From: Lumbricus rubellus
Taxonomy: Eukaryota > Annelida > Clitellata > Crassiclitellata > Lumbricidae
DNA length: 64,000 nucleotides
Reading direction: 5' to 3'
Assembly (NCBI GenBank): GCA_945859605.1
Contig: OX243818.1
Coordinates: 33,648,507 to 33,712,506, forward strand
Below the pieces are notes generated by a model. It did not search any database, was not told where the DNA came from, and was given only the letters and a program-made list of their open reading frames with translations. The translations under genes and the position numbers were made by a program. Positions 12,566 to 24,238 of this stretch are shown piece after piece; the stretch's first letter is position 1, and each line of letters opens with the position of its first letter.

Positions 12566-12959
12566 CAATATGATATACCAGAGTCTGAGAGCGATGGTAG
12601 CCAGGCACTCAAAATTGACCAGTTAGTAATGATAAAGAACACTTTGTGAAATTTTTTATTAGTCAAAAATTATTCCACCAGCTTAATTTATGAAATAAAA
12701 TGCGTTTAAAACAAATTGCTAAATCCTATATGCTTATGGTGTGCATCAACATGTTGTGTATGGTTTGCGTTTGTCCCGCACTGGCGTTCAGATCTGCAAG
12801 GACCTGTTATTGAACAAAAACAAAAGGAATTAAAGCGCTATTTCCTTGATTAGAATTAGCCCACCGATTATTGGACATGATACGAGTTCCAGTATAGATC
12901 ATAAGATGCACCTTTTTATATCTGTTAAATTGCTGTTAAGGTTCTTCAAAGGCACTTCT

Positions 12960-13140
12960 GAATTGGTTCAAAGGTGCTTTGCAGATTGGCTACTAGTTCA
13001 AAGATGCTTTGCATGCAGGCTATAGGTTCAAAAAGTGTTTTACAAGTAAGCTACTTTTTCAAAAGTGCTTTGCAAGTAGGCTACTGGTTCTGGTTCAAAG
13101 GTGTTTTACAAGTGGGCTTCTGGTTCATAGGTGCGTTTAT
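12960..13140. repeat. About 32-bp degenerate tandem repeat
   Basis: Five or six units of the type GGTTCAAAGGTGCTTTGCAA followed by GTAGGCTACT, lying upstream of the first ARB2-type coding exon. No function is evident. Confidence 0.75.
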
Positions 13141-13490
13141 GGCTCATTGAAATTCATATTTATATATATAAGTTAGCAAATTGTGTTATGCTTTTTGCAA
13201 TTAAGGAAGAACACATAAAATTTCCCAGAGTTCTAAAGAAAGTAGCTTTAAAACTATATAGTTCATCATAGTAAGTTTGTCAGTTCACTGACAAATGTTA
13301 AAATTTGTTATATGACAAAATGATAAAGTATTTTATGTATTATTTTTACAATTGTGGCAGTTACAGTGAAATACATGGAAATTCTGCATAATTAAGCAAT
13401 TACATTATTTTTTTACAATTAAAATTAAAATTGCAATGTCTGTTGCAGTTCATTTCCAGTCTGTGCGTTTTGTTGGCACTAGCGCTAGTC

Positions 13491-16400
13491 ATGTCGCTCG
13501 TAGCAGACGTAAAATCTGAGTCAACAAGTGGAGAGCAGATGTCAAACGAGGAAGCCGCCAGTCCACTCTCCAGCTCAGGGTCGGAGGCTGTGGTGCCACA
13601 GAGTCTTGGAGAACATCGGACTGACGCGGAGGAGCCAGAATGCCGAAGAGTTGCTGAGAATGATGAGCAGCAGGTCGATGAGAAAAGAACAAAAGATGTC
13701 GCTTTGGAGAATGAAGTTGGGAGCTGCATGTCACAAAATCTGCAGACAGCAGAGACAATTACAAGTATTTATTAGGCTGTTTGTTTTCTTTTAATATTTA
13801 TTATTATTTGTTACTTGCTGGGGTATCTATTGTTTCAACTTTTGTGTTTTATTGTTTAGGACAGTGCTCATTTAGCATTTTTTATTTATTGAAATTGTTT
13901 ATGTAACTGTAATGTTTGTATGAATTGTTTCATGTTTAGTGGTCAATGAGGCACCCTTGTTATGGCGCCATAGAAATTGTCATTGCTATTATTATTTTTG
14001 CTACTGCTCAACAATGTGTTTGTTGTTTAGTTCTTGTCTGAAAAGTTTTTCTTCACTGTGTTTTTAATTGGTTAATGTTTATCATAGTGCTGACTACGGG
14101 TACTTGTCTTGTAGTTCATGTATTGTGTACTTATCTCAAAGTTGTTGAGTGATAATCAAGGAGAATATATGAAAATTTACGATTTAGGACGCTATAAATG
14201 TTTGCTATCACATAATGAACTCTATGAATTTTATTATATCGTTTATGAATCTTTTATTCTATATGAATATTGATTATATTCAAGGGGCTTTAAAAAGGCA
14301 ACCCTGTATAATGAACACATGTTTGCTATCATTTAAGAAGTTAATTAAATTTTTCTGAATTTTAACGAAGCTACCTGAATGTTTGCTATTATAGAGTCTT
14401 CTGGTGATGCAGGTGACCCAGGAAAGACTCTGGCTGCCGTTTCTGCCTTAGAGGAGGCTGAACGTATCGGCAAAGAAACCTGCAAACAAAAAGAGGAACC
14501 TCATTGTTCAGGCGTTGTTTGCTCTTCTGTGGAAAAGACGAGTTGCTCTGCCGAGACGAAGGTCTGCGATGGAAAGGGCGACGCTCAAGAAGCGGTTGAT
14601 GGATTTGGAAAGTTGAACGTCGACTTGTCAGAAAATCAGAACGGTTTGAAAACGCTCAATGTTCATGAAGTGCTGATGTAACTTATGTTAGATTGCACAA
14701 TCTTATGTGCTTTTACATTATAGGATCTTACAAGATTCCATGATGTACCATTACACAATCTTACAAACTTACATGTTTTACTTTTACGTAGTCTTATTAC
14801 ATTTAGCTAAGATTGTCATTCATATGAAATTATTTATTTCAGCATTGACAGGTCCATGGCGCATCGACTATAGCATAATGGGAACAGGACAAACCACTCG
14901 GCCCATTACCCCTACCTTTACCCACCACCACTGCCCCTGACCTTTACCCCCATTGGGACATTACTTTATGACCCCCCTGGTAGCCCGAGGGTTAACTATG
15001 CTAACCTGCAATAGAAAGGCGCTACCATCAGCCTAGAAGGCACGTCCATCCTACGGGGGCTTCGAGAATCGAACTCTGTTCCGCTTATATCCATGCCAGT
15101 GTCTTGTCCAATGCGACATCCCACAAAGATATGGCTTGGTTGTTCAATATATAAAGTCTCGTATACCAAAGGTTCGACTGTGTGGTCAATGGATAACTTG
15201 GTTAAACTTACACCCTGTCACAGTACTGTTGGACTAATTATAGCCTAATAATAATAATAATTTGCCTCTCTGCTTTGTATGTCCTTCCTCTCATCTGTTG
15301 GTTAAGCCTATGTCATAGACAGTTTAAACACCTTTAAGATGCACAGATGATACTACATTACTGGCAGGACAAAAGCAGATTTATTACAACTGATAAACAG
15401 GCTAAAGAGAGAAAGTGAAAAGGCTGGTCTTTATTTCAACATAAAGAAGACAAAGATTATGACAACAGTTGGAGAGACATTTTTGTGATAGACGGAGAGG
15501 AATTTATAGGTGGTTTCATTGATTGTTTTATCTAAAAGGAATGCTGCATACAGTGCTTTAAAGTACATTAAATTACGCCAATTTGTATTACCTTGACTCA
15601 CATTACACAAACTTATAACCATACATTGTTAGAAGGTACATTACCTTGCTTTAGATTACGATTTGTTAACACCTTTCATAACCTTATTTTAAGCTGCGTC
15701 AATGCTTTACTTTGCATCACCTTATGTTACATTAACTTACTTACATTGTCTGAATTTACATTACTGTATGGCTTTACCTTTCTTATCTTTTAACTGCAAA
15801 CTCTTTATTGATTTACAATGCATGCATATTAACTTGTTTCTAACTACTGCAAACTTTCATAGACAAAACATCTTCAGTTGAAGTAGAAAAGGCGAAAGAA
15901 GCATCGAAGGATGAACCAGACGAGGACAAACTGGAAAAATTGGATGAAGTTATCGAAGTTATCGCCGAGCCATATTTGGAAGTTGATGGAGCAAAGGCGT
16001 TCGAGGACATGCATCACGAATCAGATGAAGTTGATGAAGATGGTAGTCTAATGGGATTCCACTTCAATGACGGTATGAATCTTGCAGGCACACGTGACGG
16101 TAATATTTGGAGATAAATAGTCTTTGGCCAGACTAACAATGTTGGAAATACGTTGCCTAGTGTTGACTCATCTGTGTTTTACAGGCTCATTAAAACCTTT
16201 TTGTATCACCGTGGTTGGATTAGGAGCACCTCTGAGTGGGCTTCTTGTAAGGGTGCTGTATAAATTCTTTTAATGAATTATGAATGAATAATGGCCTGGC
16301 TTCCTCACTCGTCCCACATCTCTACTTTCATGTTTGACCACCTTCTAAACTAGCTTCTCAACTACCTTCTAAAGATACCTTCTAAGATATCTTCTAAACC

Positions 16401-19400
16401 ACCTTCTAAACTGGTGAACCTCTTTTCGTTCTCTCAAGACATATTTCGTTTCTTTGAGTCTTTCGCACTGTGTGTGCCTCTGATTGGTGTGCACTGCAAT
16501 AGGTGCTATGCAAATTTATAGATAAAATGCAATAGTTATTTTAGCCAAAATGTCATGGATTAATATTCAAACATGGTGGCCCTTTCATGCCTTATGCACT
16601 AGACTCTGAGGCGGTAGTAGAAATTAATTAGAATTTATTCATCAGGTTTCTGTTAATACAGCCATAACTGACGTCCTAAGTGATTCTGTTTCCATGCAGA
16701 TGAAGTACTCGTTGACAAGGACGGCAAGCAGTTTGAATTTCGTGTGTACGATGAACATGCGCGAAATCAAAAGAGATACGAGAAGCTGGGACAGGTAATG
16801 GACATAGATGTTATGTATATCTCTTATTCTGTTTCCATGCAGATGAAGTTCACCAGTTTTTCTGTATTAAATGCACTGGCCCACCGGTATGGAATTCTCT
16901 TCCTGTGGATATAAGAACTGCTGTATCCATCAAACATTTTAAAAATAAACTAAAGTACTTCTTATATATGTGTAGGTTATAATGGGGATTTTAAAAAGAA
17001 GTTTATGGGAATGCCTCCTCCCCGTCTGAGTGAGATATATGCTTGAGCTTATGATGTTCTCAGGCTTTGCATTTACATTCATTAATAGTGTGTGGCCCTA
17101 TGTTATTCTGGTATTTTTGTGTACTGCCTCATATTCAACTTAACCTTATTTTTAATGTGTTATTGGTGTCTCCTTATCTTGATGGAATTTTGATTCTCCA
17201 CATTTACTTATGCAAGAATTAAGTTTGTAAATGAGCCAGCCGAGTTTAAGCGGGTCTTTTTGACCTTTGTCGGCTGACTCATTGACCTGCACTAATATTA
17301 AGTTTCTAACAATTAATTCCTTGTTGAAGTTTTGTTGTTAATGTCTGTTTCTGTTATGTGATTACTGATGTGACATTGCAAGTCAATAAATGAGTATTCT
17401 ATTCTATTCTATTCTATTCCTTGATTGAATCTGGCCTATGCTGGAATAGTGGGTTAATTCCGTATGCATAGGGCGAGATTAGCGAGTTATGCTAGGCATA
17501 TTGGTACTCCAAGTCTGAGGCAGGAGTAGCCGGCTATACCCGGCGTGAACAATAGGTGGCCTTCTTTAGCTGACCACATTAGCAATAGGCCCACGCTGGT
17601 AACAATCCATCTTCTCTTCTTCTTCTTCAGTCTTCTGCTGTTGAGCAGGTTTGTGGCATGGACGACCTCGTGATCCCCTCCGACCTCCGCCATCCCGCTC
17701 TGTCCTGCGCCTTCCTCTCGCCTTCCTCAATCGCATATAAATATCTTTTAAGCATGCACACTCAGCTATTGCTGCTTAGATTTTGGGGAATGCCAGCGTC
17801 ATGCATCGTCAGGCGCAAGTTACGCCTAGGAGTAACTATGCCGCTTGCTGCAGTGTTTCCATGCATACTGTGGAAGGCCGATTGCTATGTCGGGAATAGT
17901 TATGTCTAGTGTAGGCTTTACACCTGGATTAACATATACCTGGTCACATGCATATGGGCATAGGTGTATCTCAATCACTTTAAACTAATGTAATGCTGTT
18001 ACAGATATAAATTATGTAATGTAATTGCCATTAATTGCAGGTATAAGACATGTAAATATTGTCATAAAAAATCTGCAGGTGTTATTCAACAACCGTAGCT
18101 CATTTCTGTGTAAACCTTTGAATACAATTATCACATTTTGTTGTTATTTTTGCGTCTTTTCTTGTCATAGAAAATCGACAATTACGTTTACGATCTTCTA
18201 GAGACGAGATGTAAACTAAAGAAAATTTATATTCCAGTGAGTAGTTTCATCTAATATTTTTATTTTATTAATATTATTTAATTGTTATTCTTGTAATAAT
18301 ACTTTATATTCTTTTCATTCCATAAGATTAGAAGATCCTGTCGGTAATGTGAAGAAATTATGTTTGAGGGACTTCTTTGTGGAATGACAAGTCTTCAGAT
18401 TATTATTGTTATTAATTTTATGTTATTTATCAACTTGTTTTTTAATAATTATTATTATTTGTTGAAATTTTTATCATGATTGTTATAATGTTTATTGCTA
18501 TTGTTTAAGAATCATATGCATATGTTTTACCTTTACTGAGGTACTTAAATGTAAGTGTTCCTTTTATTTAAGTACTGTTTGACTTGATGCTATTCTTAGT
18601 GAAGTTTCCTATTGCTTAAGTAGTGTTTGACTTGGCATTTTGAGTTAAGAGATGGCAAGGTATAATTGAAGGTAAACATGATAAATAAGGACATGTGCCG
18701 CATAGTTTGTTAGCTAGTCATGTTATATACTTTTGTCTGTTGTAGCTTGATGCAAAAGACGGAGAGCCAAGCAGCTTCATCTTTGCGAGCGACGGTGCCT
18801 TCAAAACAGACGATAAGCTCATTATCTTCATCCATGGCAGTGGAGTTGTCCGAGCCGGTCAGTGGGCGCGAAGGTAACACCCCCCCCCCCTCATCCAATC
18901 TTGCCTAACACAGTCTGAATTATTCTGATCTAGATGAAACAATGAAAACAAATAAGAAATTATTCTTATCTAATTTCTGCTAGTCTGAACTTGTGTGATT
19001 AATCTAATTTTGTCCAGTTAACCTAATTTAATCTAACCTGGTGTGCAGTGATGTAGCAGGGGTTCAGCGCCTTGGAACCGGAGGGTTCCAGGTTCAAATC
19101 CACCTCAAGCCGCCATGTAGGTACATGGGCAAGTCCTTCACTCGCAATTTCTCGTGCGCTTTGGTGTGAAACGCCGATGCAGGGTTTGCGCTGTAGTCGC
19201 GAGTGCCTCTGAGTAGTGAGCTTTAAGGGGCGCTATGGGAGATGCGATAAATAAATAAATAAATAACCTAATTTAACAATGAAAAATGTCGTCTAAATGT
19301 CGAAATTGGCCTTCTGTAGTCTAACAAAGAAGCAAGAGAAGTAAACCAAGAGACATTCTAATCTGGCATAATGTACATATTAGGTTGACATAATTATTTA

Positions 19401-22400
19401 GTCCTTAGACATGAGGCTTTGTTTGTTGCTTTCATTCCAGCCTCATCATAAACCACAGCCTTAGACATGGAACACAGATTCCGTTCATTGAACGAGCGAT
19501 AAGTGATGGTTACGAAGTCATCGTGCTCAACACAAATCTCAACTCACTGTCCAAAGATCGCTGGCCAGCGGCCGATCAACTGATTCGGGTGAACAGCTTA
19601 TAAATAGTTCTTGGAGTGCACTTTGAGGAGTTTCTGTCTTTAAGTGGTGCTATAAAAATTCATGATTACAATTACAATAATCGACTGAAAAATCATTATG
19701 TTATTTCTGTTTTGCTTATAAGTTGCTTTAATAAAATGATTGGTTGATTGATTGACTGATTGGTTGATCAAGTAGTTTACATACTGGAATATCAATAATG
19801 AGGTGGGGTTTAAATCCTCATAGGAGCAGATATCTGTTGAGAGATTTCTTGTCTAGCCAGAGAGGCAAGTCTAGTGAGTGCACCGACAGTACATTGTTGG
19901 TGGATAGTGATATGGCGCGTGAGATTGCTTTCATATGCAGAGGCTAAGAAGAATGAAGTCGTACCCATGGTTACCACATGTGGCTAGCTTAAGTCATCTC
20001 TTCATCAGGGTTGTCCCTTAGGAGCTACTCTAATTGGTGCTATATAGGCTAAATGTTCTCTGATGTTTAGGTATAGACTCATACTGAATCGGTTTTGGGG
20101 TTACTTATGCTCTATAAGGTTATGGCAGCGTAAGGTCTGAGGTGTACTGATACAGAGAAGAATATGGCAGGATTGAAGTCTTGTGTTGTACGATGATGAC
20201 CCTATGGAGTATGGAGGCTAGAGACGTTGGTTAGTTAGTAACTTTTAACGACAATGTGTCAAAAGAAAGATGGTTAGAGATCGCCTCTTCCTTCCTGCTT
20301 TCTGTGTCTCTTGCTGATGCATTTTTGATTCAACTCAAAACTACTTTTTGCCATGCTAGAGCTGGGAGTACTTCTGAGTTGTCCCCTTGAAGAGGCGCTA
20401 TGTAAATTCTTGAAAAATGAATGAATGAATGTTCTTTGGTATATTTGAAAGTAAGTACTCTGCTGTGGGATATGAGGACCAAAAACTGTGTTCTGTACAG
20501 TGTACACGTAAGAGATAAATTAAGAGGTTCTCAAAGAATTCCATTTTACTGTTTGAATTGTGCAATTGTCTGTCTGTTGAAATATTAAGTTTTATGCACA
20601 ATTGCACATGTGCTTGATGACACAGGGAAGCGAAGATCCTGAGCGCCATGCTCTCTATGTCTGGGAAAATCTGATCGAGAAGGAGGCGAAGGCAAAGCAC
20701 ATTGCAATTGTTGCTCACAGCTTTGGAGGAGTTGTAACGCATGATCTGGTACAATGTTCAAAATTAATTGTTCTATTGATAGAAACTTTCGTGTTAATAC
20801 AGGTTCTGAATATCAGAATACTCTTTGTTAGTAAAGAAGTTCTATTATTAGAATGGGGGTAAATAATTGCTAATTTTTGTTTTCATTTCTTCTTTTATTT
20901 GCTATCCTATATATTGCACCTGTGTTTCAAATTAATTTTGTTTATATAATTTTGTACTGATGACGTTGCTATATTGCTGTAGAATATTGGTCATTACTAA
21001 CAGTACTAACAATCCTATGGTCTCAACAGAACATTGTTGCTTACAATTCACGTTTCTCACGGAATATTCATGAGATAACTCAGAACGAGGCCGACACCAC
21101 AACTGATGTAAACATCAACCAAGATGGTGAACTGTTGCGTTCCGCTGTGTTCAAATAGTGACATGGATCGCTGACTAAAATGCAATATTGTACATTAGGG
21201 GCCAGGTTGATATAAGCTCTTAGCTTTTTCCGGGCTTTCTGTTGCCTAGAGACCGTTCTGTATCCACTGTTTGTACTCATTTTCATTTTGTTTTTTGGCA
21301 ATAAATAAATAAATAGAGTATGGTATGTAAGTAAAATACTATGTTGAATGTACTTTATTGGGTAGGCAGAAAATAAAACGCTTTAATGTGCTCTTTTAGA
21401 ATATGTTCTAAATATTTAGTTTAATTATGGATTTTAGATTTGTATGCTCTATCATTATATTATTACAAATGTATTCTGTTCTCAAAATATAGTATGTGAT
21501 TTATGTTAAGAGTGTCCCATGTATAATACATGGGGGAAGTTTTCTTTATTGCTAAAACATGTCTTATGAGAATGCTCTGCTATTGTTATTAAGAAATATG
21601 CAGAATATATTACTTCTAATTCCACCGTTATAATATGCTCTGCTATTAGAGTTTGGACAACCATATAAGCATGAAAAGTGATTAATTCATTTTAGGTGAG
21701 CAAAAAACACGACCAGTTTTCCGAAAGAGTGTTTGCTCTCGCATTTACCGATTCCGTGCACGGCCTTAACATCGTTTTTGATTCAGCCGAAGTCATTGAA
21801 TTCTTCCGAGATGTTAGTAATCTATACACGATCTATCGAGATTCATTTCTAAAAATGGTTCTGTAGGATAAAAAAATTGCACTTTCATTTATGTATCCAT
21901 AAATCTGTTTCATAAATCAGTTATGTTTTGAGTTGCTATATACACAGCCATGTATTTGACTGATCAGTACTTGAAAGAAATGTATTTAATGTTGTTCAAC
22001 ATTCTTAGTTTATCATCTAGTTTTCATTTACAACTATGGGTTAATAAAATAATGTTTGCAATCTGCTAGTTAAGAAATAATTTTATAGAACTCCATAATA
22101 TTAAAAAATACTCACAGTAGTAACATTTATTAATAGCCATAGGTTAATAAAAGTAGCAACTGCAGTCTGAAAGATAGGAAAGTAATTTTAGCGTCGTAAT
22201 TTTAAGCAATGCTCAATTGCTCATTGTTAGTAACGTTAGGCTAATTTGTGTTTTGTATTTGTGATCTGTTTCTTCAGCATGGCCGAAACTGGGTGACGAG
22301 TTCTTTGCCTTTGGATGAACCGATAAAAGGTGATGGATTAAGATACGTGAACGACGCCCCTAGGGTCTCTGCAGGTGAGCTCTGATGAATGATCAAGTTC

Positions 22401-23536
22401 GATATCTTCTTTCTTTTCTGAATGATACAAATAATTAAATTTTTGGCTGTTGCGTTATAGTGAACTCCAGATCACTCCTACTTTTTTGTTTTCTTTCATT
22501 AGAAAATGCTGCTTTGGTGTTGCTTTATATAACTTTGATATGACGATGGCTTTAAGTGGTTTAAAAGATGTATTGTTTGTGTTAGAACCTCTGCTGTATA
22601 TAAATCTTCTATATTACCTTCAAGGCAATGTGCAGAAACATAAAAAGGCTAACTCAACTTTAGAGTTGATTAGAAAGACAGTAGGATACAGTTCAAATCA
22701 CTTGTTAGGCCACAGTTTGGATGCTTCATCTAGACATGGTGTACGATACCTGAAACAGCTCATCGAAACTGGAGAAAGTGCAAAAAAGAGCTACAAAAAT
22801 GATTTGTGTCTACAAGGATTTGAGCAACGAAGAAGGGTTTAAAGTTGTGGACTAGCAGCATTTGAGAGAAGGAGTAGCAGATTAACAAGGTAAATTGAGG
22901 ATACAGGTGGAAACTATTTACAACGTGAAAGAGAGCATTAGGGCAGAAATACTTCAGCTCAAGAGTTATAGACTCGTGGACTTGCTTGGATGATAGTCTT
23001 AGTGGACAATGTCATGGCTTTAATAGGAGGCCAGGTCAAATAAGTGAATTCAAAGTGATTCTAACACAGATTATACGTCTTCTGAACTACTTAAAACCCT
23101 GTCCTGCTTGGGTTGGTACCAAGTCCCCTTGGTCGGGAATGGATGAGACCAATACACACAACTTCCTGAGATAAGATGGAGCACAACCTCAAGACAATTT
23201 CTGTTTAAGTTGCATCTGTTTCAAATAAAATTTAAATAAATTGATTGAATGATAATTTCGCATAAGTGTTACCATCTGTGATTGCAAATGTTTTTCTTGT
23301 AGGTCACGAGAAACATGAGTGGACGTAAAATTTAAATAAATTGATTGAATGATAATTTCGCATAAGTGTTACCATCTGTGATTGCAAATGTTTTTCTGGT
23401 AGGTCACGAGAAACACGAGTGGACGTCATGGTCAAGCTTTGAATCCATTTTCACATTTCTTGACGAAAAATACCGCAGCTTTATCAGCCGAAACGCTGAA
23501 AATTCGACGACGCAAGAACCGACGGCGAACCTATAG
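13491..23536 (+). CDS. ARB2A: ARB2/FAM172A-type serine-hydrolase-fold protein
   Basis: Twelve exons: 13491-13764, 14395-14643, 15863-16072, 16700-16794, 18171-18236, 18746-18873, 19441-19588, 20626-20748, 21030-21107, 21696-21812, 22278-22374, 23403-23536. All phases close, giving 572 residues. The family match is strong: MGFHFND then RYEKLGQ, a YVYDLLE segment, [16 protein letters not shown] (HGSG about residues 328-331), [17 protein letters not shown] (nucleophile-elbow Ser about 422), LAFTDSVHG and HEKHEWTSW. Vertebrate FAM172A and yeast Arb2 relatives act in chromatin silencing and co-transcriptional splicing control. The first two exons are a long acidic, Glu/Ser-rich extension that I do not recognise. 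The donor of exon 2 (GTTTGA at 14644) is weak and least certain. The start ATG at 13491 is a choice: the open frame runs upstream through a hydrophobic stretch, so a further 5' exon is possible. Confidence 0.92.
14979..14995. repeat. Solo piggyBac-like terminus
   Basis: GGTAGCCCGAGGG followed by TTAA matches the ends of the piggyBac-like element at 31806-34104. No partner terminus was found nearby. It lies in an ARB2-gene intron. Confidence 0.45.
15320..15520 (+). mobile_element. LINE reverse-transcriptase remnant
   Basis: One frame reads [19 protein letters not shown] followed by [13 protein letters not shown], with a decayed Y-x-D-D-like motif just before it. This is the palm/thumb region of a non-LTR reverse transcriptase. 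Stops follow immediately, so it is a dead fragment in an ARB2-gene intron. Confidence 0.7.
16850..17425 (+). mobile_element. CR1-like LINE 3' end
   Basis: The C-terminal frame reads [20 protein letters not shown] and FKNKLKYFL, then a stop. This W-N-x-LP-x-x-I-R and F-K-x-x-L-K signature marks the end of CR1/L2-like reverse transcriptases. About 400 bases of 3' UTR and an (ATTCT)n tail at about 17395-17420 follow. The 5' junction carries a copied splice acceptor (see findings). Confidence 0.8.
17426..18170. other. ARB2-gene intron, no element recognised
   Basis: Long intron stretch. A polypyrimidine-rich segment (TTCTCTTCTTCTTCTTCAG) lies near 17610-17630, but the reading frames on either side show no family signature. 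Confidence 0.5.
19040..19266 (+). repeat. tRNA-derived SINE with (AAAT)n tail
   Basis: B-box-like GGTTCAAATCC, the body words CAAGTCCTTCACTCGCAATT, the 3' hairpin region GAGTGCCTCTGAGTAG with GGGGCGCTATG, and a tail ATAAATAAATAAATAA. Same family as 7279-7496, inserted in an ARB2-gene intron. Confidence 0.85.
23227..23426 (+). repeat. 100-bp tandem duplication spanning the last splice acceptor
   Basis: Bases 23227-23326 are repeated at 23327-23426 with about two differences. Each copy holds the branch/pyrimidine region, an AG acceptor (at 23302 and 23402) and the first bases of the last ARB2 coding exon. Only the second copy continues into the full C-terminal exon. Confidence 0.95.
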
Positions 23537-23737
23537 TCTACAATCATCGCAACAACTAAACTGGATGCTAAATTTTTGCCCTTTTATGTCATACTTGGAT
23601 GCAATGACAATATTTATCATTTTTATATATGTGCCCATATTACGTCATTCTGTAAAAGGCAGTATGTAATTTATGTATTTTACACATGTGTTTACATTTG
23701 TGTAGCATTGTTTGGCACTAAAATTCCAATGTTAATG

Positions 23738-23743
23738 AATAAA
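23738..23743 (+). promoter_or_regulatory. Polyadenylation signal of ARB2-type gene
   Basis: AATAAA about 200 bases after the stop codon, followed by a TG-rich stretch (GTTTGTGTGATTGTG), the usual arrangement for cleavage and polyadenylation. Confidence 0.6.
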
Positions 23744-23994
23744 TGCAGTTTGTGTGATTGTGTAATATCTTGAGCATTTTAATGACTGTTCAAATTCAAC
23801 GGTTGGAATGTGTTTGTGAAAGCTTTATGATGTCGGTTATGATGTCATCTGCTTGAACTTGCTTACGTGTCGTCGTAGCATGATTAATCGTTTCAATGAC
23901 GTATCTGTCGGATTTTAATCTGGTTGTTTTGCTCCGTCACTTCTATCTTTTCATTCTCTGCTTCAGACTCCTCTTTCTAAAATTACTTTTCCAT

Positions 23995-23995
<1 letters not shown>

Positions 23996-24045
<50 letters not shown>

Positions 24046-24112
24046 CACATATATATAATGTATAATTGTGTGATATATATAGTCATATATATAATGTATA
24101 TTGTGTGATATA
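23996..24112. repeat. (CA)n/(TA)n compound microsatellite
   Basis: A CACACA run passes directly into TATATA, then imperfect TGTGATATATAT units, just downstream of the ARB2-type gene. Confidence 0.9.
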
Positions 24113-24238
24113 TATATCCACTGTATGGCAGACTGATATTTATGTTGACTGGTTTATGGTTTAGTGGTGGTGTGCCACCGGACGATGTCTTGTGGTTTGT
24201 GCCTAAGACACACTACTGCTATGGAAGTTACTGCTACA

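Noticed and set aside
17487..17909. Frames on both strands around a CTT-rich stretch
   Set aside because: No conserved motif; composition reflects the pyrimidine-rich run.
22450..22842. 130-codon plus-strand frame
   Set aside because: No recognisable domain, begins in an ARB2-gene intron just after a confirmed donor, and has no matching splice borders.
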